A DNA stretch of 24,673 nt from assembly GCA_017303735.1 (NCBI GenBank), contig JAFLCF010000046.1:1-24673 (forward strand). Reading direction: 5' to 3'. Below, one piece after another: positions 14,360-22,787 of this stretch (the first letter of the stretch is position 1; the number at the start of each line of letters is the position of its first letter). A program made the translations under genes and the position numbers. The notes beneath the pieces were generated by a model. That model searched no databases. It saw only the letters and a program-made list of their open reading frames with translations, and was not told the DNA's origin. The DNA comes from Anaerolineae bacterium (GTDB lineage Bacteria; Chloroflexota; Anaerolineae; Anaerolineales; Villigracilaceae).

Positions 14360-15787
14360 ATGTGGCATGAATTCATCAACGCAACAACAATAGAAGAAGT
14401 CACCCGCATCCTGGCTGATAAACGCGAAAAAGCGCGTGTTGTGGCTGGCGGCACAGATCTTATTCTCGAACTCGAGCGCGGTGTCCGCAAAAATGTAGAC
14501 ACTCTCATCGACATCACACGCATCCCCAATCTCGATCAAATCACAATCGACGACGATGAAGTCATTCATCTCGGCGCATTGGTCACACACAATGACTGCG
14601 CCGCTTCCAAACTCATCCGCAAACGAGCCTACCCTCTGGCACGTGCTGCCTGGGAAGTCGGCGCGCCGCAGATCCGTAACCGCGGAACGGTTGCGGGTAA
14701 CCTCATCACAGGCTCACCCGCCAACGACACCATCACGCCCTTGATGGCGCTAGGCGCAAAAGTAACCCTTGTCTCTGCAAAAAGAACGCGCGTGGTTCCA
14801 CTGAAAAAATTCTATCTCGGCGTGCGCAAGACCGTGATGGAACCCGATGAAATGCTGGTGGATATTTTCTTCCCCGCTCTTTCAAAATCACAGCATGGGA
14901 CGTTCATCAAACTCGCATTGCGCCGTGCCCAGGCGATCTCGCTGGTAAATGCCGCGATCATTCTGGATGTTTCGACCGGCTCAACACGCAGCCTGAAATC
15001 TGCCACCGTTAAATCAGCCTCTATCACGCTGGGAGCCGTGACGCCGATCATCACACATGCATCCAAAGCGGAAAAATTCCTTGAGGGCAAAAAATTAAAT
15101 GAGAAAAATATCGTCGCTGCTGCAGAACTGGCAGTAAAATCTGCCAAGCCCATCGACGATGTACGCGGTTCGGCAAGCTACCGCAAAGAAATGGTACGAG
15201 TCATCACCCAGCGCGGGCTGACAGCCATTCGCGAAGGCAAGGCTCAAAAGGGCATGCCAAAGAAGCCCATCCTGCTTACACAAGGCAAACCAGAATCTAA
15301 AATTCTAAGTTCTGAATTTCCCAAATCCCCCATCGAAACCACCATCAACGGAAAGAAATACACATTCACCAGCGGGCACGATAAAACCCTGCTTCGCCTT
15401 CTGCGTGAAGAAGGCATGCTGACCGGAACCAAGGAAGGCTGTGCGGAAGGAGAATGCGGCGCGTGTACCGTTTTTCTTGATGGCCAAGCGGTCATGTCCT
15501 GTCTTGTCCCAGCGCCGCGCGCCCACCAGGCAGAAATCGTCACAGTCGAAGGGTTGGCACATGAACCCCTCCTGCACCCAGTACAGCAAAAATTCATCGA
15601 ACATGGTGCAGTGCAATGCGGGTACTGCATCCCAGGCTTTATCATGTCTGGCGCAAAATTGCTTGAAGAAAAACCCAACCCCTCTCGTAGTGAGATCGAA
15701 CAAGCCATTACCGGCAACCTGTGCCGCTGTACCGGATATTACAAGATCGTGAAAGCGATAGAAGAAGCTAGCGGTATAAAAACTTAA
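14360..15787 (+). CDS. XDH-family fused FAD-binding and 2Fe-2S subunit
   Basis: 475 aa, combining the flavin and iron-sulfur parts of a xanthine dehydrogenase-type molybdenum hydroxylase. The N-terminal about 285 residues are a CoxM/CutM-like FAD domain with VVAGGTDLILELE (near residues 27-39) and NRGTVAGNLITGSPANDT. The C-terminal part (about 325-475) is a CoxS/XdhC2-like domain with two [2Fe-2S] clusters: Cys361, 366, 369, 381, then Cys420, 423, 455 and 457 (CGYC, CRC). In usual XdhA the 2Fe-2S part comes first, so the order is reversed here. Start ATG 14360 is preferred over GTG 14333, which lies inside a hairpin; the Shine-Dalgarno is weak. It precedes the membrane protein and Mo-subunit genes. 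Confidence 0.92.
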   Translation: MWHEFINATTIEEVTRILADKREKARVVAGGTDLILELERGVRKNVDTLIDITRIPNLDQITIDDDEVIHLGALVTHNDCAASKLIRKRAYPLARAAWEVGAPQIRNRGTVAGNLITGSPANDTITPLMALGAKVTLVSAKRTRVVPLKKFYLGVRKTVMEPDEMLVDIFFPALSKSQHGTFIKLALRRAQAISLVNAAIILDVSTGSTRSLKSATVKSASITLGAVTPIITHASKAEKFLEGKKLNEKNIVAAAELAVKSAKPIDDVRGSASYRKEMVRVITQRGLTAIREGKAQKGMPKKPILLTQGKPESKILSSEFPKSPIETTINGKKYTFTSGHDKTLLRLLREEGMLTGTKEGCAEGECGACTVFLDGQAVMSCLVPAPRAHQAEIVTVEGLAHEPLLHPVQQKFIEHGAVQCGYCIPGFIMSGAKLLEEKPNPSRSEIEQAITGNLCRCTGYYKIVKAIEEASGIKT

Positions 15788-15796
15788 GAGGTCATC

Positions 15797-16219
15797 ATGA
15801 GCAAATATAGAAGTTCATCTGTAAAAAAGGTTCGAGAAAGAAGTCGCCAGCCTCATTACTTATGGCGCGGGATCGGTTGTCTCATGCTGCTGATCGTGCC
15901 TGTCATTGCCGTTGCCGCAGGATACGAAACGATCAATTTCGCCCTTAAAGAAGGGTATGCTGTCCCCTATCAATTATTAGGGACACCGCGCTTCCCTGAT
16001 CTATTTTATCGCTCCAGCGGAATCATGCTCCTGCTCAGCCCGATCATTCGCATTCAACATTTTTATGCGTATGCCGTTGCAAGTATCATGTACATGGTGT
16101 TGCTAAGTGGCATCACATCTTTTGGCTATGCGCTAGTCTACCGCATGGTCGGACCGGGTCGCTATGGACCCCTGGATGCCCCACCGCCAAACGTCAAGGT
16201 CAAACCCTATAAACGATAA
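15797..16219 (+). CDS. Small membrane protein within the XDH gene cluster
   Basis: 140 aa with a Lys/Arg-rich N-terminus (1-27) and two main hydrophobic segments (about 28-42 and 90-115), with a shorter one near 75-84. The C-terminus is hydrophilic and proline-rich (PLDAPPPNVKVKPYKR). No catalytic motif or named family is recognised. It has GAGG 6 bases before ATG, starts 9 bases after the FAD/2Fe-2S gene and ends 4 bases before the Mo-subunit start, so it is almost certainly co-transcribed. A role as a membrane attachment or quinone link for the XDH enzyme is a guess; it may also be unrelated. Confidence 0.75.
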   Translation: MSKYRSSSVKKVRERSRQPHYLWRGIGCLMLLIVPVIAVAAGYETINFALKEGYAVPYQLLGTPRFPDLFYRSSGIMLLLSPIIRIQHFYAYAVASIMYMVLLSGITSFGYALVYRMVGPGRYGPLDAPPPNVKVKPYKR

Positions 16220-16223
16220 CCAC

Positions 16224-18416
16224 ATGCCCAAAGACTCTGTAGGAATTTCTAAACTCCGCGTCGATGCACGCGGCAAGGTCACCGGTAAAACAAATTATTC
16301 CGGCGATCTTCACCAGCAAGGTATGCTGTTCATGAAAACCCTCATGGCAGAACGCCCACATGCACGTGTGCTGGGTATTCGCACAGACAAAGCACTTGCC
16401 GCTTCTGGGGTGGTTGCGGTTTACACTGCAAAAGATGTGCCGGTCAATGAGTATGGATTGCAGATCCCGGACCAACCTGTGTTATGTGGACCCGGATCAA
16501 GCAAACCATATACCGACATCGTGCGTTTTGTCGGGGATCGGGTGGCAGTGGTTGTGGCAGAATCTGAGGCGCAGGCTGCCAAAGCGGCAAAATTGATCGA
16601 GGTGGATTATGAAGACCTTCCGCCTCTGACCAACCCGCTAGCTGCGATGCGACCCAATGCAGCCATCCTCCACCCAGACCGGGGTGACACCAACGTCTGC
16701 GTACATTACAAGATCCGCAAAGGCAATGTAGATGATGGGTTTGCCAAAGCCGACGTGATCGTCGAAGGCGAATACTACACCCCTGTGCAGGAACATGCCT
16801 ATCTCCAGCCGGAAGCGGGGCTTGCCTATCTGGACGAAGAAGGACGCATCGTGGTAGAAAGCGCCGGTCAATGGACACATGCCGACCGACATTCTGTCGC
16901 CCATGCGTTGAACCTGCCCGATGAACAAATCCGAATCATTTACCCAGCCATCGGCGGTGCCTTCGGCGGACGCGAAGACCTTTCGGTGCAGATCGTGCTT
17001 GCTCTGGCAGTGATGAAACTACGGCGTCCAGTAAAGATCATCTGGTCACGCCGCGAGTCGATCATTGGGCATGGCAAACGTCATGCAGTGACTCTGCGCG
17101 CCAAGTGGGGAGCGACAAAAGATGGCAAGCTGGTCGCCATAGAAAATGAACTTATCGGTGATGGTGGCGCCTACATGTACACCACCAATAAAGTACTTGG
17201 CAATGCAACCATCACGTCCAGCGGACCATACTTCGTACCCAATATAAAAACGGACGTGTATGGCGTATATACCAATAACATTCCGGGAGCAGCCTTCCGC
17301 GGATTCGGCGCACCTCAAGCCTTGTTCATGGCAGAAAGCCAAATGAACAAACTGGCGCTAAAACTGGGCATGGATCCGGTCGAGTTCCGCTTAAAGAATG
17401 CCTTGCGCGATGGCGACACCATGGGCGTTGGTACACCCGCCCCCAACCCAGTCAGTATTACGCAGTGTATCGAAGCTGCGCGAGATTCGTTCCAGTGGAA
17501 TAAGAAAAAGAAGCAGAGTGGGAAAAAGAAACATTCCACCATCCTGCACGGACGTGGGTTCGCCTGCGGATTTAAGAATGTCGGCTTTTCTTTTGGCTAT
17601 AAAGAAAATTGCTGGGCAAAAGTTGAAATTCACGGCAAAGACTCGATTGAACGTGTTGTTTTGCATCACGCCGGCGCAGAAGTAGGTCAGGGATTTCAAA
17701 CCGTGATGTCGCAAATGGCGGCTCACACCTTGGGTGTGCCTGTTGAGATGGTCGAAATGCATACGTCTGATTCGGCATCTCAGGGAAATCCTGGGTCGGC
17801 GTCGGCTTCGCGGTTGACTTTCATGGCAGGCAACTCGGTTAAAGGCGCAGCAGAAGCAGCCCTTGCAAAATGGAACGCAGAAGAACGCCCTGCGATCGCA
17901 GAGTTTGAGTATTTCGCTCCGCCGACCACGCCCATGAATAAAGAGACGGGCTATTCAATGCCAAACTTTCAGTATGCTTATGTAGCCCAAGCCGTGGACG
18001 TGGAAGTGGATACCGAAACGGGTCACGTGCGTGTGAAGCGCATTCTCTCTGCTGATGATGTAGGCAAAGCCATCAACCCGGAGTTAGTCGTCGGGCAGAT
18101 CGAAGGCGCGATCGTTCAGGCACATGGCTATGCCGTGTTGGAAGAATTCAAGACCCGTGATGGGTACATACTAACCGATCAGTTCAGCACGTATCTACTG
18201 CCCACCATTTTGGATATTCCCGAAAAAGTAGAGTCGGTGTTGGTGGAAGTGCCAGACCCGAACGGTCCTTGGGGGGCACGCGGAATGGGTGAATTGCCAT
18301 ATCTGCCAGTTGCACCTGCCATTGCGGCAGCGATCCATGATGCCACCGGGGTATGGATGGATGAATTTCCGTTCACACCCGAACGGGTGCTGCGGGCGTT
18401 GGGAAAAATAAAATAA
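16224..18416 (+). CDS. XDH-family molybdopterin-binding subunit
   Basis: Large catalytic subunit (730 aa) of an aerobic-type Mo hydroxylase. Visible motifs: GGAFGGRED (about residues 244-252) for Mo-pterin binding; AFRGFGAPQALF (about 358-369) carrying the Arg that contacts substrate in XDH; and the catalytic Glu690 in RGMGELPYLPVAPAIAAAI. The CO-dehydrogenase active-site loop with a Cys (AYRCSFR) is not seen, so it is not a CoxL. The substrate (hypoxanthine/xanthine, nicotinate, an aldehyde or another N-heterocycle) is not fixed by these motifs. The start ATG 16224 follows the membrane protein by 4 bases; no clear Shine-Dalgarno. Reading from 16164 would overlap that gene and is less likely. 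Confidence 0.93.
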   Translation: MPKDSVGISKLRVDARGKVTGKTNYSGDLHQQGMLFMKTLMAERPHARVLGIRTDKALAASGVVAVYTAKDVPVNEYGLQIPDQPVLCGPGSSKPYTDIVRFVGDRVAVVVAESEAQAAKAAKLIEVDYEDLPPLTNPLAAMRPNAAILHPDRGDTNVCVHYKIRKGNVDDGFAKADVIVEGEYYTPVQEHAYLQPEAGLAYLDEEGRIVVESAGQWTHADRHSVAHALNLPDEQIRIIYPAIGGAFGGREDLSVQIVLALAVMKLRRPVKIIWSRRESIIGHGKRHAVTLRAKWGATKDGKLVAIENELIGDGGAYMYTTNKVLGNATITSSGPYFVPNIKTDVYGVYTNNIPGAAFRGFGAPQALFMAESQMNKLALKLGMDPVEFRLKNALRDGDTMGVGTPAPNPVSITQCIEAARDSFQWNKKKKQSGKKKHSTILHGRGFACGFKNVGFSFGYKENCWAKVEIHGKDSIERVVLHHAGAEVGQGFQTVMSQMAAHTLGVPVEMVEMHTSDSASQGNPGSASASRLTFMAGNSVKGAAEAALAKWNAEERPAIAEFEYFAPPTTPMNKETGYSMPNFQYAYVAQAVDVEVDTETGHVRVKRILSADDVGKAINPELVVGQIEGAIVQAHGYAVLEEFKTRDGYILTDQFSTYLLPTILDIPEKVESVLVEVPDPNGPWGARGMGELPYLPVAPAIAAAIHDATGVWMDEFPFTPERVLRALGKIK

Positions 18417-18418
18417 TT

Positions 18419-18445
18419 GTAGAGCGAGATAACATCTCGCTCTAC
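18419..18445. repeat. GTAG...CTAC palindromic hairpin (copy 2)
   Basis: Perfect 12-bp inverted repeat GTAGAGCGAGAT (18419-18430) with ATCTCGCTCTAC (18434-18445), 3-base loop AAC. It fills most of the gap between the Mo subunit and XdhC. It shares the GTAG/CTAC ends, but not the core, with the one at 14323. No T-run follows, so it is probably not a terminator; it may be an mRNA-stabilising hairpin or a dispersed repeat. Confidence 0.65.
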
Positions 18446-18453
18446 TTAATCAT

Positions 18454-19263
18454 ATGACTTCCATCTATCAGGCTTTAGCTGAACTAGAAAAAGACAATCA
18501 ACCTGCTGCTCTTTGCACCGTGATAAAGAGTGAAGGTTCCACGCCGCGCCATGTGGGCAGCAAGATGCTGGTCTACCCCGATGGAGGGTTTATCGGCACG
18601 GTGGGCGGTGGTGAGTTGGAAAACCGCGTTATTAAAGCGGCAGTGGAATCGCTAAGAGAAGAAAAATCACAGACCTTATCGTATACGATGGCAGACCCTT
18701 CACGCGGCGACCCAGGCGTATGCGGCGGGCAAGTGGAGGTATTTGTGGAGCCTATTCTTCCAGCGCCAACTTTGGTGGTGATCGGAGCGGGGCATGTGGG
18801 TAAGGCTGTTGTTCACCTGGCGAAGTGGCTGGGTTTTCGTGTTGCTGTTAACGATGATCGCACGGAATTTTGCAACCCCGATGCAATTCCCGGTGCGGAT
18901 GAGTATTACCCGGTGGAGATGGGAAAACTGGCAGAGTCGCTCAGGATCACGAAAAGAACCTTTTTAGTGGTGACCAGCCGCGGGTCCAGTGTGGATGCGC
19001 TGGGTCTTCCATCCCTACTTGAAAGCGAAGCCGCTTATATCGGTGTGATCGGTTCCAAACGGCGCTGGGCTACCACAGTCAAAGCGTTGAAGGAGAGAGG
19101 TGTGAAAGAAGAATTGATCGCAAGGGTCCACTCGCCAATGGGGTTGGAGCTGCAGGCAGAAACCCCGGAGGAGATCGCTGTGAGCATTATGGCGGAAATA
19201 TTGATGATCCGCGATAAAGGCAGCGGGGCTTCGATGCGCAACGAATCGCCGTCAGGGACGTAA
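18454..19263 (+). CDS. xdhC: XdhC/CoxI-family molybdenum cofactor maturation factor
   Basis: 269 aa. XdhC proteins bind the molybdenum cofactor, help sulfurate it and insert it into XDH-type enzymes, so it acts in the cytoplasm on the enzyme encoded just upstream. Visible: the N-terminal XdhC_CoxI domain with STPRHVGSKMLVYPDGGFIG and TVGGGELE, then VCGGQVEVFVEP; and a C-terminal Rossmann domain starting VVIGAGHVGKAVV (about residues 108-120). There is no clear Shine-Dalgarno before ATG 18454; a hairpin sits 8 bases upstream. It closes the XDH cluster and precedes an independent promoter. Confidence 0.92.
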   Translation: MTSIYQALAELEKDNQPAALCTVIKSEGSTPRHVGSKMLVYPDGGFIGTVGGGELENRVIKAAVESLREEKSQTLSYTMADPSRGDPGVCGGQVEVFVEPILPAPTLVVIGAGHVGKAVVHLAKWLGFRVAVNDDRTEFCNPDAIPGADEYYPVEMGKLAESLRITKRTFLVVTSRGSSVDALGLPSLLESEAAYIGVIGSKRRWATTVKALKERGVKEELIARVHSPMGLELQAETPEEIAVSIMAEILMIRDKGSGASMRNESPSGT

Positions 19264-19283
19264 ATCTATAGGAAAAACGGTTC

Positions 19284-19311
19284 TTGACCGAAAAATCAGA
19301 TGGACTATAAT
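19284..19311 (+). promoter_or_regulatory. Sigma70-type promoter for the SPFH gene
   Basis: TTGACC (19284-19289), a 16-base spacer, TATAAT (19306-19311), followed by AGGAG (19331-19335) and ATG 19343. A small CGGT/ACCG inverted repeat overlaps the -35 box. Near-consensus boxes suggest a strong, probably constitutive promoter. Confidence 0.65.
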
Positions 19312-19342
19312 CAAAGCGTTATTCACCCAAAGGAGAAAAAAT

Positions 19343-20398
19343 ATGGCTAGAATTTTTGATGTCATTGAATACCCAAATGAAATGAACGACGAGATCGTGC
19401 ATCGCTTCCCCGAGGAAGGGATCGGCGATTTCCGCATCGGTTCGCAGGTGATCGTGCGTGAGAGCCAGAGCGCGGTTTTCTTCCGCGACGGCAATGCATT
19501 GGACGTTTTCAAAGCCGGTCGCCACACCATTGCGACGGCAAACATTCCACTGCTGATCGACTGGATCGGCAAGGCATTCAATGATCGCACCCCCTTCCCC
19601 GCAGAAGTTTATTTCGTTTCCAAAAAGGAATTTGCAAACAAGAAATGGGGAACGTCTCAGCCCATTCTCGTTGAAACTCCGGGCAAAGGCTTGGGTTACC
19701 TCTTTATTCAAGGTTTTGGTACTTTCTCGTTCCAGGTGAAGGACCCACAACAGTTCGTGACCCAGATCGTGGGTGCCACAGGCTCCTACCGCACCTCTGA
19801 GATCGAAGAACGTTTGAAGACCATGCTCGTCTCAAAACTGACCGACGTCTTGGGCGAATTCAGCCAGACCACCCAAAGCCTGGCAGCCAAGATCAGCGGC
19901 ATGAACGAAGAACTCGGTGCTGCTGTGCGCGCGAAGGGCAAGGATGATTTCGAAGCCATCGGTCTGACGCTCAAGACCTTTTACATTGGCAGCCTCAAGC
20001 CCAGCACCAAGTCGGCTCAGGAACTACGAGACGCCGGGTTGCTCGACCCGCAAATGTATGCCCAGCTGCAAGCTGCGGACGCAATGCGCGAAGCCGCAAA
20101 CAACGCCAATGGCGGAGCCGGTCTTACGGCTGGCATCGGCGCGGGCATGGGCATTGGCAACCTGATGGGACAAGCCCTTCAAGGCGGCTATCAGCAATCG
20201 GGTGGCGGCGGTGGAGCACCAGCAGGTGGCGGCGCGAAAATGCCAGACATCATGACCCCTGCTGAAGCGGCTCAGTTCATGAAGGTCACCGAAGATGACA
20301 TTATGGCTGCCATCACTGACGGAAGCTTGAAAGCCAAGAAGGTCGGCAAGGCATTCCGTATCAGCAAGGATAATCTTGAAGCGTTCATGAATAGCTAG
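19343..20398 (+). CDS. SPFH-domain protein (YdjI/virion-core-like) with C-terminal excisionase-like HTH
   Basis: 351 aa. Residues 1 to about 240 form an SPFH (stomatin/prohibitin-like) domain of the YdjI-type, which in other bacteria works with phage-shock proteins in membrane stress; it starts ARIFDVIEYPNEMNDEIVHR and has no signal peptide. A Gly/Gln-rich hinge covers about 252-298 (GAGMGIGNLMGQ, GGGGGAP). Residues 300-351 (DIMTPAEAAQFMKVTEDDI ... FRISKDNLEAFMNS) fit a MerR/excisionase-type helix-turn-helix (HTH_17). YdjI of Bacillus instead has a zinc-ribbon-type end, so the tail is swapped. AGGAG lies 7 bases before ATG. It has its own promoter and terminator, and no PspA gene is nearby. 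Confidence 0.88.
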   Translation: MARIFDVIEYPNEMNDEIVHRFPEEGIGDFRIGSQVIVRESQSAVFFRDGNALDVFKAGRHTIATANIPLLIDWIGKAFNDRTPFPAEVYFVSKKEFANKKWGTSQPILVETPGKGLGYLFIQGFGTFSFQVKDPQQFVTQIVGATGSYRTSEIEERLKTMLVSKLTDVLGEFSQTTQSLAAKISGMNEELGAAVRAKGKDDFEAIGLTLKTFYIGSLKPSTKSAQELRDAGLLDPQMYAQLQAADAMREAANNANGGAGLTAGIGAGMGIGNLMGQALQGGYQQSGGGGGAPAGGGAKMPDIMTPAEAAQFMKVTEDDIMAAITDGSLKAKKVGKAFRISKDNLEAFMNS

Positions 20399-20420
20399 TC
20401 GTAGAAATTAGAATACAAGC

Positions 20421-20455
20421 AAAAAGGACTTCTCATTCTCTGGGAAGTCCTTTTT
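20421..20455 (+). terminator. Rho-independent terminator after the SPFH gene
   Basis: A 12-bp inverted repeat with arms AAAAAGGACTTC (20421-20432) and GAAGTCCTTTTT (20444-20455), an 11-base loop, and a run of T ending the second arm. It closes the SPFH transcription unit. Confidence 0.85.
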
Positions 20456-20478
20456 ATTATTTTCGTTTTGTTGTAAAA

Positions 20479-20506
20479 TTGCGATGAGCTAAAGCAATCA
20501 TAAAAT
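20479..20506 (+). promoter_or_regulatory. Candidate promoter for the TPR/membrane protein
   Basis: TTGCGA (20479-20484), a 16-base spacer, TAAAAT (20501-20506), then GAGGG (20519-20523) and ATG 20527. Both boxes match consensus in part, and the following RBS is good. Confidence 0.45.
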
Positions 20507-20526
20507 TCGCAAAACAGTGAGGGAAA

Positions 20527-22755
20527 ATGTCCGAAAAGCTACCCATAGCCATTGAAGCCATAAAAGCTGGGAACAAGCAACTTGGTCAACAATTGTTGGC
20601 ACAAATCCTGCAAGCTGACCCAAACAATGAACAAGCCTGGTTATGGATGTCTGCTGTGGTGGATGAGGATAAAAGGAAATATTGCATTGAACGGGTATTA
20701 AAAATAAATCCTAATAATATTTTAGCAAGCCGGGCACTAAGCGAACTAAATCAGAAAAAGAATATATCCAAACCACAAATTGAATATTCAACCCCAATAG
20801 CACAGACGCCGCTACCTAATCCTACAAGCAAAGCAACACTCAACATCGAAGATGAACCAAAACCCTCCCTTACCTTCACGGCGATCAAAGATGGTTTCAT
20901 CATTGGGTTATTAGGTGGGATTATTGGGATTGTATTTGCTTTTATATTCAGGTTCGTATTTGATTCTCCTCCTCTTGCTGCGGTAACTATTTTCGGCGCA
21001 TGTATCGCAGCAAATATTACTACTGGAATTATCTTTTTCCGCAGAAGAATTGGATCAAATCTTCGTGCAAGTTATGGAGGCTTTGTAAGCGGGTTTGTCT
21101 CAGGTGCTATTACCTCTCTTGGGTATGGAGCAGTTTCTCTCACAGCACCTATAATAATTTATCTCTCGTTTTGTGGATTATTCATACCTTTCTTTTACGC
21201 CGTGATCGGCAGTATTATCATCTGGATACCCAGACTATTTATTAACCCCAGCCCTATAAACTCCGAGGAAGACCTCGCTCCTAAGAAACAGAAATCTTTA
21301 GAAGCGCCATTAACTCCCCATATCAGTTCTCCGATAGCCCACGAGAAACCTGTTACGAGAAAGAGCATTGAAGTTAATCCCATTCTTAGCCCTATTGAAG
21401 AAAAACCTGCTATGCCAATAGAGGACTCAAGATCTTGGGTTTCCTCAAATCGAAGTAACACTTTCGTCTTTTCCCTTACTGAAAACGATCTGCAAATTGC
21501 TTCGGCTCCAATTCGATCTCTTCAAAATATCAAGAATAGTGTTTTACAAAGCGAATCCCCGGAACGATTTCTAACAGAAAAAGAAAACATTCCATATCAA
21601 AATATTACGAAGGTGCAACAAATCCTTTCTACTATTCGCATTTATTACACAAATGGTAGTAAAGAAACTTCGCGGGCTTTAGACTGCCAAGACGCAAAAA
21701 TGGGAGATGAAATAGTAAGTTACTTAAGAAAACATCTTCATTCCCAATTCGATGAAACCAACAAGCCGATCGGAACAGGCATGTCTCTATTCTTTTCTGG
21801 CGTTGTTATGCTTATCATTTTTGCAGGTACAGCCTTTTTCTATTATGGGGCTTACGAAATTGAAGCTGGGATCATCTCTCCCCGAGGCAGTGCACGAACC
21901 AGAGCTCTCATTAATCTATTAGATTTACTTGGCACAAATGGTGTTTTGGTTGTAGGTGCAATACTCTTTCTTCTTTCTTTGGGATTAATGTTTTACTTGC
22001 TCAAAAATCCGCCAACGGTCACTGAATTCATTAAAAAGAGTTCGCAAAAAATAGAGGAAGCACAACAAATCCCATTTCAAATGGAGCGTCCGAAAAACAC
22101 TGTCCTTTCCAAACCAGAGGAAATCATTCCAGTAACGCCCCAAGTTGCGACAGGAGCTGTTCTTATTGACGGATTGTTATCTGGATTAATTCTTGGCGGG
22201 ATAGGAATGATATTACCCGGAATATCAATACTTACAGGCGAAAAACAACTTTCTCAATGGGGTATGTATTTGGATGGCTTACTGATGCTTTTTTCGGGAG
22301 TCTTAACTGGGATGTTGTTTCAAAGCCGTGACATGGGAAAAGGAAAATCCATTACATTGGGAGGGGCAATTGCGGGTGCCCTCACAGGTTTATTGTCTGG
22401 CATGGTTTTAGGATTAAGCGCACAGAACGAATCAATTACGAACATCGCAACACAGGATGGCACCACAATTTATATGATGGTTTGCATGGTATGCCCAAGT
22501 ATTGGCGGTGGAATAGTTGGTGCATTTTCAGCATGGTTGTTTGGGCTTACCTCCAAAGAGGCTAAGGTAACAAAAAACGATGATCCTCTTGTGCAAACTA
22601 CTTTAACAGCTCAGCCAAATACCAGTTCATCCCAAAACGATACGGTCGGAAGTCGCTTTGCCAAGATGTTCACAAGAAGGTTAGTCCTGGCAGCAATTTT
22701 CGTTGCAATTATTTTTATCTGTACCTTTTGCCAATCTCTTACAAGTTCGTTGTGA
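20527..22755 (+). CDS. Mosaic protein: TPR-like head, membrane segments, central soluble domain
   Basis: 742 aa of unknown function. Residues 1-78 look like TPR helices (AIEAIKAGNKQLGQQLLAQI...NPNNILASRALSEL). Four or more hydrophobic segments follow (about 120-240), then a Ser/Pro/Glu-rich linker. A soluble domain at about 312-410 (TFVFSLTENDLQIASAP...ILSTIRIYYTNGSKE) has the look of a PH-like bacterial fold. Further membrane segments are near 425-445, 470-495, 545-605 and 620-690, with a last one at 715-738. Many Gly-rich GAxxG motifs in helices. Codons are visibly AT-richer (ATA, AAT, TTA common) than the neighbours, a sign of different origin. No named family is recognised. GAGGG precedes ATG. 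Confidence 0.75.
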   Translation: MSEKLPIAIEAIKAGNKQLGQQLLAQILQADPNNEQAWLWMSAVVDEDKRKYCIERVLKINPNNILASRALSELNQKKNISKPQIEYSTPIAQTPLPNPTSKATLNIEDEPKPSLTFTAIKDGFIIGLLGGIIGIVFAFIFRFVFDSPPLAAVTIFGACIAANITTGIIFFRRRIGSNLRASYGGFVSGFVSGAITSLGYGAVSLTAPIIIYLSFCGLFIPFFYAVIGSIIIWIPRLFINPSPINSEEDLAPKKQKSLEAPLTPHISSPIAHEKPVTRKSIEVNPILSPIEEKPAMPIEDSRSWVSSNRSNTFVFSLTENDLQIASAPIRSLQNIKNSVLQSESPERFLTEKENIPYQNITKVQQILSTIRIYYTNGSKETSRALDCQDAKMGDEIVSYLRKHLHSQFDETNKPIGTGMSLFFSGVVMLIIFAGTAFFYYGAYEIEAGIISPRGSARTRALINLLDLLGTNGVLVVGAILFLLSLGLMFYLLKNPPTVTEFIKKSSQKIEEAQQIPFQMERPKNTVLSKPEEIIPVTPQVATGAVLIDGLLSGLILGGIGMILPGISILTGEKQLSQWGMYLDGLLMLFSGVLTGMLFQSRDMGKGKSITLGGAIAGALTGLLSGMVLGLSAQNESITNIATQDGTTIYMMVCMVCPSIGGGIVGAFSAWLFGLTSKEAKVTKNDDPLVQTTLTAQPNTSSSQNDTVGSRFAKMFTRRLVLAAIFVAIIFICTFCQSLTSSL

Positions 22756-22787
22756 TCTGGGAGTTATTTCAGCCAAAGCGGACAGCG

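Noticed and set aside
15244..15717. 157-aa minus-strand frame inside the XDH fusion
   Set aside because: Lies opposite the 2Fe-2S domain with all eight conserved cysteines, so it is a shadow.
16164..16223. Longer start for the XDH Mo subunit
   Set aside because: Would overlap the small membrane protein gene by 56 bases and adds a non-homologous N-terminus; ATG 16224 is better placed.
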